Source: Stenotrophomonas sp.
Lineage (GTDB): Bacteria; Pseudomonadota; Gammaproteobacteria; Xanthomonadales; Xanthomonadaceae
DNA: 7,615 nt
NCBI GenBank assembly: GCA_003248565.1
Contig: QFOV01000154.1
Location: 1 to 7,615, forward strand
Direction of reading: 5' to 3'
Made by a program: the position numbers and the translations under genes
Part shown: piece after piece, positions 1 through 6,180 of the stretch
Numbering within the stretch: position 1 is the stretch's first letter
How the letters are laid out: every line of letters starts with the position of its first letter
The notes under the pieces: generated by a model
Databases searched by the model: none
Told to the model about the DNA's origin: nothing
The model's input: the letters and a program-made list of their open reading frames with translations, nothing else

Positions 1-38
1 GCCGGGCCGGCGCCGACGATGACGATATCGGGTGACAT
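1..38 (-). CDS. FAD/NAD(P)-binding oxidoreductase, N-terminal fragment
   Basis: Only the first 12 codons and two further bases are present. They read MSPDIVIVGAGP, and the remaining GC begins the next codon (Ala). A short beta strand followed by the Gly-x-Gly-x-x dinucleotide-binding turn is the usual N-terminus of FAD- or NAD(P)-dependent oxidoreductases. The start at base 38 is preceded by GGAGAG with a 7-base spacer. An in-frame ATG at base 53 would add five residues (MESCS) but would place the ribosome site inside the gene, so base 38 is preferred. The substrate cannot be told from this fragment. It runs divergently from the glucose genes and stands where edd would be expected in P. aeruginosa or P. 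putida. Confidence 0.6.
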   Translation of the reverse strand, partial: MSPDIVIVGAGP

Positions 39-64
39 GCTGCAGCTCTCCATGCGGATGACCA

Positions 65-89
65 GTAGGGCGGGTGAAACCCGCCATGC
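65..89. repeat. REP-like palindrome, GTAGGGCGGGT type
   Basis: The element reads GTAGGGCGGGTGAAACCCGC followed by CATGC. GGCGGGT (69-75) and ACCCGCC (79-85) form a perfect 7-bp stem around a GAA loop. A second member starts at 5042 and shares GTAGGGCGGG and the CCCGCC arm. Short palindromes of this kind are common between genes in Pseudomonas. Bases 90-180 hold nothing I can recognise. Confidence 0.6.
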
Positions 90-180
90 GCCGGTGCGAG
101 TCTAGGTCGCAGCAACGCCGCCGATATTGTCCGGGATCATGCCGAGGGCTGAATCTGTTGTGTGGGGCGCAGGCTATGAG

Positions 181-209
181 TTGGCATTGAATATTGTTGT
201 TATTACAAC
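181..209 (+). promoter_or_regulatory. sigma-70 promoter upstream of glk
   Basis: TTGGCA at 181-186 matches the -35 consensus at five of six positions. TACAAC at 204-209 matches the -10 at four of six, and the spacer is exactly 17 bases. Transcription would start near 216, giving a 5' leader of about 145 bases before glk. The candidate HexR operator at 194-208 covers the spacer and most of the -10 box, as expected for a promoter blocked by its repressor. This is read from the sequence alone; no start site is mapped. Confidence 0.5.
194..208. promoter_or_regulatory. candidate HexR operator 1
   Basis: TTGTTGTTATTACAA fits TTGT-N7-ACAA, the pattern reported for HexR operators in Pseudomonas putida. 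HexR represses the edd/glk, gap-1 and zwf promoters and is released by 2-keto-3-deoxy-6-phosphogluconate. A tighter palindrome, GTTGT-N4-ACAAC (196-209), is nested in the same bases. The site overlaps the -10 box of the promoter at 181-209. Confidence 0.6.
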
Positions 210-256
210 TTTAGCTGGCTTGATAGGCGTAATTTTCGGGTTTAATGTGGTGCGCG

Positions 257-271
257 TTGTCTGAACTACAA
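257..271. promoter_or_regulatory. candidate HexR operator 2
   Basis: TTGTCTGAACTACAA is a second match to TTGT-N7-ACAA. Its centre lies 63 bases downstream of the first site's centre, close to six helical turns, and about 40 to 55 bases past the predicted transcription start. It could help HexR bind cooperatively, loop the DNA, or act as a roadblock. Alternatively it could serve a second start that I could not define. Confidence 0.55.
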
Positions 272-298
272 AAATAATTCGGGTTTGGAGTCTATGCC

Positions 299-364
299 AT
301 GCATCCTCACTTTTCTGCAGTTGCCGATCAGCGAACGGCCTTCGCTCAGGAGACATTCTCGTGA
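299..364 (+). CDS. 21-codon leader ORF coupled to glk
   Basis: This small frame encodes MHPHFSAVADQRTAFAQETFS. It is preceded by GGAG (287-290) with an 8-base spacer to its ATG, which is good ribosome-site geometry. Its TGA (362-364) overlaps the GTG start of glk in the tetranucleotide GTGA, the classic arrangement for translational coupling. The Met-His-Pro start recalls the N-terminus of Pseudomonas 6-phosphogluconate dehydratase (Edd), which normally precedes glk. The peptide may therefore be a remnant joining the edd start to its end, or a leader kept only for coupling. It is too short to be sure it is translated, and the resemblance rests on three residues. Confidence 0.35.
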   Translation: MHPHFSAVADQRTAFAQETFS

Positions 365-1347
365 AACTGGCTCTGGTCGGCGATATCGGTGGTACCAACG
401 CACGCTTTGCCCTGTGGCGTGACGAGCAACTGGAGGCGGTGCAGGTTCTGCCGACCGCCGATTTCGCAGGGCCGGAACAGGCCATCGTCGCCTATCTGCA
501 CGCCCAGGGGCTGCCGCTGGGGTCTATCGGCTCGGTGTGCCTGGCCTGCGCCGGGCCGGTCAGCGGCAACCTGTTCCGCTTCACCAACAATCACTGGCGT
601 ATCGACCGTACGGCGTTCTGCGAGGCGTTGCAGATCGACCGCTTGCTGATGATCAATGACTTCTCCGCCATGGCCCTGGGCATGACCCGCATCGCCGAGC
701 ATGAGCGCGTGCAGGTATGCCCAGGCGAGCCGCAGGCAGACCGTCCGGCCTTGGTGATCGGCGCCGGCACTGGTCTGGGCGTCGGTACGCTGCTGGAGCA
801 GGCCGATGGCCGCTGGCTGGTGCTGCCTGGCGAGGGTGGTCACGTTGATCTACCCATCGGCAGCCCACGTGAGGCCGAACTCTGGCAAATTCTTTATCGG
901 CAACTGGGCCACGTGCGCGCCGAAGACGTGCTCAGTGGCAATGGCCTGCTGGTGCTGTATCGGGCCATCTGTGAGCTGGACGGTCAGCCCTTGCAGCACG
1001 CGACGCCAGCGGCCATCACTAGCGCAGGCCTGGCGGGCGAGCCCGTCGCCGCTGCGGTGCTGGAACAGTTCAGTTGCTGGCTCGGGCGCGCTGCTGGCAA
1101 CAACGTGCTGACCCTGGGCGCGCGCGGTGGGGTGTATATCGTCGGCGGCGTGGTGCCGCGTTTCGCCGAGCGTTTTCTTGCCAGCGGTTTTGCCAAGAGT
1201 TTCCGCGACAAGGGTTGCATGAGCCATTACCTTGACGGCATTCCGGTGTGGCTGGTGACGGCCGAGTACCCCGGCCTGATCGGCGCCGGCGTGGCCTTGC
1301 AACAGGCGTCGGAGCGTAGCCCGGATGCAATCCGGGAGAACCCTTGA
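361..1347 (+). CDS. glk: glucokinase
   Basis: ATP-dependent glucokinase of the bacterial Glk family (328 residues; E. coli Glk has 321). It converts cytoplasmic glucose to glucose-6-phosphate, feeding the Entner-Doudoroff pathway. Visible motifs are the phosphate-binding GDIGGTNAR (residues 8-16), ND at 99-100 (the sugar-contacting Asn-Asp of the family), GAGTGLG (134-140), EGGH (158-161, sugar-binding Glu and His), EDVLSGNGL, and GGVVPRF near the C-terminus. The GTG start at 361 is chosen because CAGGAGA lies seven bases upstream and the glycine-rich N-terminus begins at once. Translation is probably coupled to the 21-codon leader ORF. The family fold ends around GAGVALQQA; the tail after it (about residues 318-328) is largely encoded by a palindromic repeat. 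In P. aeruginosa and P. putida glk follows edd, which is missing here. Promoter and HexR-type sites upstream suggest induction by sugar catabolism. Confidence 0.95.
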   Translation: MKLALVGDIGGTNARFALWRDEQLEAVQVLPTADFAGPEQAIVAYLHAQGLPLGSIGSVCLACAGPVSGNLFRFTNNHWRIDRTAFCEALQIDRLLMINDFSAMALGMTRIAEHERVQVCPGEPQADRPALVIGAGTGLGVGTLLEQADGRWLVLPGEGGHVDLPIGSPREAELWQILYRQLGHVRAEDVLSGNGLLVLYRAICELDGQPLQHATPAAITSAGLAGEPVAAAVLEQFSCWLGRAAGNNVLTLGARGGVYIVGGVVPRFAERFLASGFAKSFRDKGCMSHYLDGIPVWLVTAEYPGLIGAGVALQQASERSPDAIRENP

Positions 1348-1360
1348 TAGACCCCCGGAT
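1316..1360. repeat. REP-like repeat, CCCGGATGCAATCCGGG type, at the glk 3' end
   Basis: CCCGGAT (1320-1326) and ATCCGGG (1330-1336) form a perfect 7-bp stem with a GCA loop, preceded by GTAG. A third arm, CCCGGAT at 1354-1360, can pair with the same ATCCGGG across a longer loop, so two exclusive hairpins are possible. I recall GTAGCCCGGATGCAATCCGG as a frequent intergenic repeat in some Pseudomonas genomes; a genome search would settle it. It covers the last codons of glk, its stop, and part of the 45-base gap before gltR. There is no T-run, so it is unlikely to terminate transcription. Confidence 0.6.
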
Positions 1361-1392
1361 TTACACAGCCATAACAACAAAGGTGGCGGACC

Positions 1393-2127
1393 ATGAGCCA
1401 GCCCGGCAAATCGATTCTGCTGGTCGATGACGACCAGGAAATTCGCGAACTGCTCGAGACCTACCTGAGCCGCGTCGGCTTTCAGGTACGCGCCGTGGCC
1501 GACGGCGCCGCCTTCCGCCAGAGCCTGTGTGCGGAGTCGGCCGACCTGGTCATCCTCGACGTGATGCTGCCCGATGAGGACGGTTTCAGCCTGTGTCGTT
1601 GGGTACGCGAACACCAGCGCTTCGCCCAGGTGCCAATCATCATGCTCACCGCCAGCTCCGACGAAGCCGACCGCGTGATCGGCCTGGAGCTGGGCGCCGA
1701 TGACTATCTTGGCAAGCCGTTCAGCCCGCGCGAGCTGCTGGCACGAATCAAGGCTTTGCTGCGCCGTGCGCAATTCACCCAGGAACGTAGTGGCGAGGTG
1801 CTGGCCTTCGATGACTGGCGCCTGGACATGGTCAGCCACCGGCTGTTCCACCGCGACGGCGAAGAGGTGATTCTGTCCGGCGCCGACTTCGCCCTGCTCA
1901 AATTATTTCTCGACCACCCACAACAGATTCTCGATCGCGACACCATCGGCAATGCCACCCGTGGCCGTGAGGTGATGCCGCTCGAGCGCATCGTCGACAT
2001 GGCTGTCAGTCGTCTGCGTCAGCGCCTGCGTGACACCGACAAGCCGCCGCGGCTGATCCGCACCGTGCGCGGCAGTGGCTACCAACTGGCGGCCACGGTC
2101 AGCCTGCAGGCAGGCGATGGGCGTTAA
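1393..2127 (+). CDS. gltR: response regulator of glucose transport, OmpR/PhoB type
   Basis: Cytoplasmic DNA-binding response regulator, 244 residues. The receiver domain (about 6-122) shows the acidic pocket DDD at 12-14, the phospho-acceptor D56 in LDVMLPDEDGF, T86 in MLTAS and K108 in GKPFSP. A winged-helix output domain follows (about 132-238), ending in IRTVRGSGYQL, typical of the OmpR/PhoB family. AAGGTGG lies six bases before the ATG. Position directly after glk and before a sensor kinase and gts genes matches gltR of P. aeruginosa. There GltR, with GtrS, controls glucose-transport and Entner-Doudoroff promoters and is reported to leave DNA when phosphorylated. Its likely target here is the promoter region before gtsA. 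The gene overlaps gtrS by 11 bases, implying coupled translation of the pair. Confidence 0.93.
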   Translation: MSQPGKSILLVDDDQEIRELLETYLSRVGFQVRAVADGAAFRQSLCAESADLVILDVMLPDEDGFSLCRWVREHQRFAQVPIIMLTASSDEADRVIGLELGADDYLGKPFSPRELLARIKALLRRAQFTQERSGEVLAFDDWRLDMVSHRLFHRDGEEVILSGADFALLKLFLDHPQQILDRDTIGNATRGREVMPLERIVDMAVSRLRQRLRDTDKPPRLIRTVRGSGYQLAATVSLQAGDGR

Positions 2128-3559
2128 CCCGCGGCGCTGGCTGCCGCGCTCGCTGCTCGGACGCATGCTGCTGCTCACGCTGCTGGCGATATTGGCCGCG
2201 CAGACCCTGTCCAGCGTGATCTGGCTGTCGCAACTACGCGCCACCCAGCTCGAAGGGCTGGTCACCACGGCGCGCAGCCTGGCGCATTCGATGTCGGCCA
2301 GCGTGCGTTACTTCCGTTCGCTGCCAGTGAACTATCGGCCGCTGGTGCTCGACCAGTTGCGCAGCATGGGCGGTACGCGTTTCGTGGTCAGCCTCAATGA
2401 CCGACCGCTACAGATGAAGTTGCTGCCGACCACGCCGCGCAAGCAGGCGGTGACCGAATCGGTGACCGAAGTGCTGCGCCAGGCGCTGGGCAATGCCGCC
2501 GACATTTCGGTGACCTTCGTCAGCCCGGATGATCTGCGCATCTTCAACGGCGGCCTGAAACTCGACGAACTGCCGCGTTCCTGGGCGCATTACGCGCTGA
2601 CCCTGGAGCCGGTCAATCCTCCGGTGCTGGTGACGCAGATCCAACTGGCACCAGGGGAGTGGCTGTACATCGCCTCGTTGCTGCCTGAGCCCTACACCAG
2701 CCTGGAGGAACCCATACTGCCGACCCAGCAGCTGTGGTTCATTCTCCTGACCACGGCCTTCCTGCTGCTGTTCATCGGCTTGCTGGTGCACCTGCAGAGT
2801 CGCCCGCTCAAGCGCCTGGCACGCACCGCGCGGCACCTGTCGCTGGGCGCCGAGGTGGAGCCGGTGGCCGAGGGCGGCGGTCGCGAGGTGGTAGAGGTGG
2901 CCCGCGCGTTCAACGCCATGCGCGAACGCATCAGCCGCTACCTGACCGAGCGCAGCCAGTTGTTCAGCGCCATTTCCCATGACCTGCGCACACCCATCAC
3001 GCGCTTGCGCCTGCGTGTCGAACTGCTCGACGACGAAAGCCTGCAAAGCAAGTTCGGCCGCGACCTGGACGATCTGGAGCTGCTGGTCAAAGGCGCGCTG
3101 CAATGCGTGAAGGACACCGACATCCACGAGAACATCGAGCCGGTTGACCTCAACCACCTGCTGCATGGGTTGACCGAACCCTACCTCGGCTCGGGCCGGG
3201 TCACCCTCGACGGTGCCGCGCGTGATCTGTATCCCGGCAAGCCGCTGGCGCTGCGCCGCTGTATCGGCAACCTGCTGGACAACGCCCTGAAGTACGGCGA
3301 GCGCGCACACCTGCACATCGAGGACGACGCCGAGGCGTTCGTCCTGCATGTCGATGACGAGGGGCCGGGCGTGCCCGAGCAGAAGCTCGAGCAAGTGTTC
3401 GAGCCGCATTTCCGTCTGGCCAGCCAGCAGCAGGGCTACGGCATGGGACTCGGCATCGCACGCAACCTTGCACATAGCCATGGCGGCGAGCTGAGCCTGC
3501 GTAACCTGCGCGATGGAGGGCTGCGCGTCACCCTCTGGTTGCCGCGCCAGAGCCGTTGA
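2117..3559 (+). CDS. gtrS: sensor histidine kinase of the glucose two-component system
   Basis: Inner-membrane sensor kinase, 480 residues from the ATG at 2117, similar to P. aeruginosa GtrS. This start lies inside the end of gltR and directly precedes a basic stretch and the first membrane helix; an ATG at 2075 would add 14 unlikely residues. Order: membrane segment 1 (about 16-37), a periplasmic sensing region (about 38-205), membrane segment 2 (206-226), a HAMP linker (about 227-280), the dimerisation domain with phospho-acceptor H288 in SHDLRTP, then the ATPase domain with N box NLLDN (385-389), G1 box DDEGPG (413-418) and G2 box GYGMGLG (440-446). All catalytic motifs are intact. In P. 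aeruginosa GtrS is reported to respond to 2-ketogluconate and 6-phosphogluconate; the same ligands here are inferred. It should phosphorylate GltR D56. Confidence 0.93.
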   Translation: MGVNPRRWLPRSLLGRMLLLTLLAILAAQTLSSVIWLSQLRATQLEGLVTTARSLAHSMSASVRYFRSLPVNYRPLVLDQLRSMGGTRFVVSLNDRPLQMKLLPTTPRKQAVTESVTEVLRQALGNAADISVTFVSPDDLRIFNGGLKLDELPRSWAHYALTLEPVNPPVLVTQIQLAPGEWLYIASLLPEPYTSLEEPILPTQQLWFILLTTAFLLLFIGLLVHLQSRPLKRLARTARHLSLGAEVEPVAEGGGREVVEVARAFNAMRERISRYLTERSQLFSAISHDLRTPITRLRLRVELLDDESLQSKFGRDLDDLELLVKGALQCVKDTDIHENIEPVDLNHLLHGLTEPYLGSGRVTLDGAARDLYPGKPLALRRCIGNLLDNALKYGERAHLHIEDDAEAFVLHVDDEGPGVPEQKLEQVFEPHFRLASQQQGYGMGLGIARNLAHSHGGELSLRNLRDGGLRVTLWLPRQSR

Positions 3560-3587
3560 GCGCAGCCGTGAGCAGCGCCGCACAACT

Positions 3588-3606
3588 GCAGCGCGCGCGC
3601 CGCTGC
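3588..3606. terminator. GC-rich hairpin after gtrS, weak terminator candidate
   Basis: GCAGCG (3588-3593) pairs with CGCTGC (3601-3606) around a CGCGCGC loop, about 30 bases after the gtrS stop. No T-run follows, so it is a poor intrinsic terminator. It may only slow polymerase or protect the end of the message before the separate gtsA promoter. Confidence 0.25.
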
Positions 3607-3630
3607 GCTGCATGTCACCGGCTCGCGGCG

Positions 3631-3698
3631 CTTTGTAACGACCTGGTGACTATCCAATACCCTTTGTTACCCCAAGGGCTCTGGGGGCTGGGTACACT
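3631..3698 (+). promoter_or_regulatory. gtsA promoter region with a 31-base-spaced direct repeat
   Basis: CTTTGTAAC (3631-3639) and CTTTGTTAC (3662-3670) are the same nonamer with one change, 31 bases apart, three helical turns on the same DNA face. TACACT at 3693-3698 is a reasonable -10 box, but at 17 bases upstream there is no good -35; the second nonamer reaches the place where it should be. OmpR/PhoB-type regulators bind direct repeats, so these are candidate GltR sites, by inference from position. The pattern fits either activation at a weak -35 or repression by occlusion. The -10 is about 60 bases before the gtsA start codon. Confidence 0.4.
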
Positions 3699-3758
3699 CG
3701 TTCGTAATGCAAGCACCACGACTTGCTCGCAAATAACAACAACAAGGTGTCTTATCCC

Positions 3759-5012
3759 ATGAAAGCGATCTCTCGCCTGTCCTGTGCCATCTCCCTCGCT
3801 GTTCTGCTGCCCCTGTCTGCCACTGCCGGTGAAGTCGAAGTGCTGCACTGGTGGACCTCCGGTGGCGAAAAGCGCGCCGCCGATACCCTGCAGAAACTGG
3901 TCGAAGCCCAGGGCCACAAATGGAAGGATTTCGCCGTGGCCGGTGGTGGTGGTGAAGCGGCCATGACCGTGCTGAAGACCCGCGCCGTATCCGGCAACCC
4001 GCCCGCCGCCGCGCAGATCAAGGGCCCGGATATCCAGGAGTGGGGCGAGCTGGGCCTGCTTGCCGACCTCAACGATGTCGCTGCCGAGCAGAAGTGGGAC
4101 GAGCTGCTGCCACCGCAGGTGATCGAGGTGATGAAGTACCAGGGCGACTACGTGGCGGTGCCGGTCAACGTGCATCGGGTCAACTGGCTGTGGATCAACC
4201 CACAAGTGTTCGAAAAGGCTGGCGCCACGCCGCCGACCACCCTCGACGAATTCTTCGCTGCCGCCGACAAGCTCAAGGCGGCCGGCTTCATCGCCATCGC
4301 CCATGGCGGGCAGCCCTGGCAGGACGGCACCGTGTTCGAAGACCTGGCCTTCAGCATTCTCGGCCCCGAGGGCTTTCGCAAGGCCTTCGTCGAGCTAGAC
4401 CGCGATACCCTGACCGGCGACAAGATGGTCGAGGTGTTTGCCGCCCTGCAGAAGCTGCGTGGCTATATCGATGCCGATGCCGCCGGGCGCGACTGGAACA
4501 GCGCCACCGGCCTGGTGATCGACGGCAAGGCCGGCATGCAGATCATGGGCGACTGGGCCAAGAGCGAGTGGACCGCAGCCGGCAAGGTCGCCGGAAAGGA
4601 CTACGAATGCCTGGCCTTCCCTGGCACCCAGGGCAGCTTCGCCTTCAATATCGACTCGCTGGCGATGTTCAAGCTGAACAACGCCGACAACCGCAAGGCC
4701 CAGGAAGACCTGGCGCGTACGGTGATGGGCAACGAGTTCCAGGAATTCTTCAACCAGAACAAGGGCTCGATCCCGGTGCGCATGGACCAGGACATGAGCA
4801 GCTTCGACGCCTGCGCGCAGAAGTCCATGGCCGACTTCAAGGAGGCCGCCGCCGATGGCGGTCTGCAGCCGAGCCTGGCCCACGGCATGGCCGCCTCCAG
4901 CTACGTGCAGGGCGCGGTATTCGATGTGGTGACCAACTTCTTCAACGACCCCAAGGCCGACCCCAAGCGCGCCGCCCAGCAACTGGCGGCGGCGATTCAG
5001 GCGGTGCAGTGA
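3759..5012 (+). CDS. gtsA: periplasmic glucose-binding protein of the ABC importer
   Basis: Solute-binding protein of the bacterial SBP_1 (maltose-binding-like) family, 417 residues. It captures glucose in the periplasm and delivers it to GtsBC. The start at 3759 is preferred over an ATG at 3723 because it begins a clear Sec signal peptide: KAISR, a hydrophobic core, and cleavage after ATA (residue 23). AAGGTG ends nine bases upstream. The mature protein opens with EVEVLHWWTSGGEK; the tandem Trp at 31-32 sits where Pseudomonas glucose-binding proteins place sugar-stacking aromatics. The two later cysteines (in YECLAF and FDACAQ) could form a disulfide. It has no lipobox, so it is soluble periplasmic rather than a lipoprotein. 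It is separated from gtsB by 259 bases of hairpins, which may let it be made in excess over the permeases. Confidence 0.95.
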   Translation: MKAISRLSCAISLAVLLPLSATAGEVEVLHWWTSGGEKRAADTLQKLVEAQGHKWKDFAVAGGGGEAAMTVLKTRAVSGNPPAAAQIKGPDIQEWGELGLLADLNDVAAEQKWDELLPPQVIEVMKYQGDYVAVPVNVHRVNWLWINPQVFEKAGATPPTTLDEFFAAADKLKAAGFIAIAHGGQPWQDGTVFEDLAFSILGPEGFRKAFVELDRDTLTGDKMVEVFAALQKLRGYIDADAAGRDWNSATGLVIDGKAGMQIMGDWAKSEWTAAGKVAGKDYECLAFPGTQGSFAFNIDSLAMFKLNNADNRKAQEDLARTVMGNEFQEFFNQNKGSIPVRMDQDMSSFDACAQKSMADFKEAAADGGLQPSLAHGMAASSYVQGAVFDVVTNFFNDPKADPKRAAQQLAAAIQAVQ

Positions 5013-5041
5013 GTGACGAGGCCGCATAGCCGGCCCTTACC

Positions 5042-5061
5042 GTAGGGCGGGGCAACCCGCC
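5042..5061. repeat. REP-like palindrome, GTAGGGCGGG type, second copy
   Basis: GTAGGGCGGGGCAACCCGCC contains GGCGGG (5046-5051) and CCCGCC (5056-5061), a perfect 6-bp stem closed by GCAA, a GNRA tetraloop in RNA. It lies 29 bases after the gtsA stop and is a sister of the element at 65-89, with a different loop. No T-run follows. The 72 bases from 5062 to 5133 hold no gene that I can see. Confidence 0.6.
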
Positions 5062-5133
5062 GCTTTCAAGCCTTCTATCCCTGGCGCATGCCCGCAGGCA
5101 CGCGTCACGGGATCGGCCGCACCGCGCTTTTCT

Positions 5134-5236
5134 CCCCTCTCCCTTTGGGAGAGGGGCCGGGGGGGAGGGATACGGGCAACTCGGATTTTTCGGTGCGCCG
5201 CTGCCCCTCACCCCAACCCTCTCCCGAGGGAGAGGG
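5134..5236. repeat. inverted pair of CCCTCTCCC-GGGAGAGGG repeats between gtsA and gtsB
   Basis: The first unit has CCCCTCTCCC (5134-5143) and GGGAGAGGGG (5147-5156), a 10-bp stem with a TTT loop, followed by a G-rich tail ending GGAGGG. The second unit is in the opposite orientation: a tail CCCTCACCCCAA (5205-5216), then CCCTCTCCC (5217-5225) and GGGAGAGGG (5228-5236). The mirrored hairpin-plus-tail layout is how REP-like sequences often occur as pairs. In RNA the block would form strong hairpins just after gtsA. The gtsB ribosome site begins 25 bases after the block. Confidence 0.7.
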
Positions 5237-5271
5237 GGCCGACCATGCAACCCGTAACAACGGAGTCAACC

Positions 5272-6180
5272 ATGAGTTCAAACGCAGTCATCACCAAAGC
5301 CTCACCGCTGGACGTCCTGCAGCGCTGGCTGCCCAAGCTGGTGCTGGCGCCGAGCATGGTCATCGTGCTGGTGGGCTTCTACGGCTATATCGGCTGGACC
5401 TTCCTGCTGTCGTTCACCAACTCGCGCTTTATGCCCAGCTACAACTTCGTCGGCCTGCAGCAGTACGCGCGGCTGTGGGACAACGACCGCTGGTGGGTGG
5501 CGAGCCAGAACCTGCTGCTGTTCGGTGGCCTGTTCATCGCCATCAGCCTGGTCATCGGTGTGTTCCTGGCGGTGCTGCTGGACCAGCGCATCCGCCGCGA
5601 AGGCTTTATCCGCACCATCTTCCTCTACCCCATGGCGCTGTCGATGATCGTCACCGGCACCGCCTGGAAGTGGCTGCTCAACCCCGGCCTGGGTCTGGAC
5701 AAGCTGCTGCGTGACTGGGGCTGGGAGGGCTTTCGCTTCGACTGGCTGGTGGACCCGGAGCGCGTCGTCTACTGCCTGGTGATGGCCGCCGTGTGGCAGT
5801 CCTCCGGCTTCGTCATGGCGCTGTTTCTGGCCGGACTGCGCAGCGTCGATCAATCGATCATCCGCGCCGCCCAGGTCGACGGCGCCAGCCTGCCGAGCAT
5901 CTACCTGCGCATCGTCCTGCCGAGCCTGGGCCCGGTGTTTTTCAGCGCGCTGATGATCCTCGCCCATATCGCCATCAAGAGCTTCGACCTGGTCGCCTCG
6001 ATGACCGCTGGCGGCCCCGGCTACGCCTCCGACCTGCCGGCGATGTTCATGTACGCCCACACCTTCACCCGCGGCCAGATGGGCCTCGGCGCCGCCAGCG
6101 CAATGCTGATGCTCGGTGCGGTGCTGGCGATTCTGGTGCCCTACCTGTATTCCGAACTGCGAGGCAAACGCCATGAATGA
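5272..6180 (+). CDS. gtsB: glucose ABC transporter permease 1
   Basis: Inner-membrane permease of the carbohydrate-uptake (MalF-like) family, 302 residues. With GtsC it forms the glucose channel. The ATG at 5272 is chosen because CGGAG sits six bases upstream; an in-frame ATG at 5245 would add nine residues and lacks a good site. Six membrane segments are visible, at about 23-48, 80-102, 115-136, 165-189, 222-244 and 271-293. The cytoplasmic EAA-type loop that docks on the ATPase is RAAQVDGAS (198-206) followed by the usual IVLP. The conserved AMTAGGPG-like turn appears as SMTAGGPGYASD after segment 5. The stop codon lies inside the gtsC start region (ATGAATGA), so the two permeases are translationally coupled. 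No defects are seen. Confidence 0.95.
   Translation: MSSNAVITKASPLDVLQRWLPKLVLAPSMVIVLVGFYGYIGWTFLLSFTNSRFMPSYNFVGLQQYARLWDNDRWWVASQNLLLFGGLFIAISLVIGVFLAVLLDQRIRREGFIRTIFLYPMALSMIVTGTAWKWLLNPGLGLDKLLRDWGWEGFRFDWLVDPERVVYCLVMAAVWQSSGFVMALFLAGLRSVDQSIIRAAQVDGASLPSIYLRIVLPSLGPVFFSALMILAHIAIKSFDLVASMTAGGPGYASDLPAMFMYAHTFTRGQMGLGAASAMLMLGAVLAILVPYLYSELRGKRHE

Noticed and set aside
294..422. 42-codon frame from ATG 294 crossing the glk start
   Set aside because: Its GGAG is only three bases from the ATG, and its second half is an out-of-frame reading of glk. The frame from ATG 299 uses the same GGAG with better spacing.
1348..1392. Separate promoter for gltR in the glk-gltR gap
   Set aside because: The 45 bases are mostly repeat arm and ribosome site; no paired -35 and -10 boxes could be found, so readthrough from the glk promoter is the simpler view.
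2408..3613. Long minus-strand open frame opposite gtrS (401 codons)
   Set aside because: It lies wholly antisense to a sensor kinase with every catalytic motif intact. Its product is rich in Gln, Ala, His and Val with no recognisable domain, as expected of an antisense frame in GC-rich DNA.
4040..5029. Plus-strand open frame overlapping gtsA in another frame (329 codons)
   Set aside because: The product is almost entirely Arg, Gly, Ala and Pro, a typical out-of-frame reading of a high-GC gene; gtsA itself is certain.
5134..5236. Two long hairpins read as an intrinsic terminator after gtsA
   Set aside because: The stems are strong but neither is followed by a T-run, they lie over 120 bases from the gtsA stop, and they fit a repeated inverted pair better.
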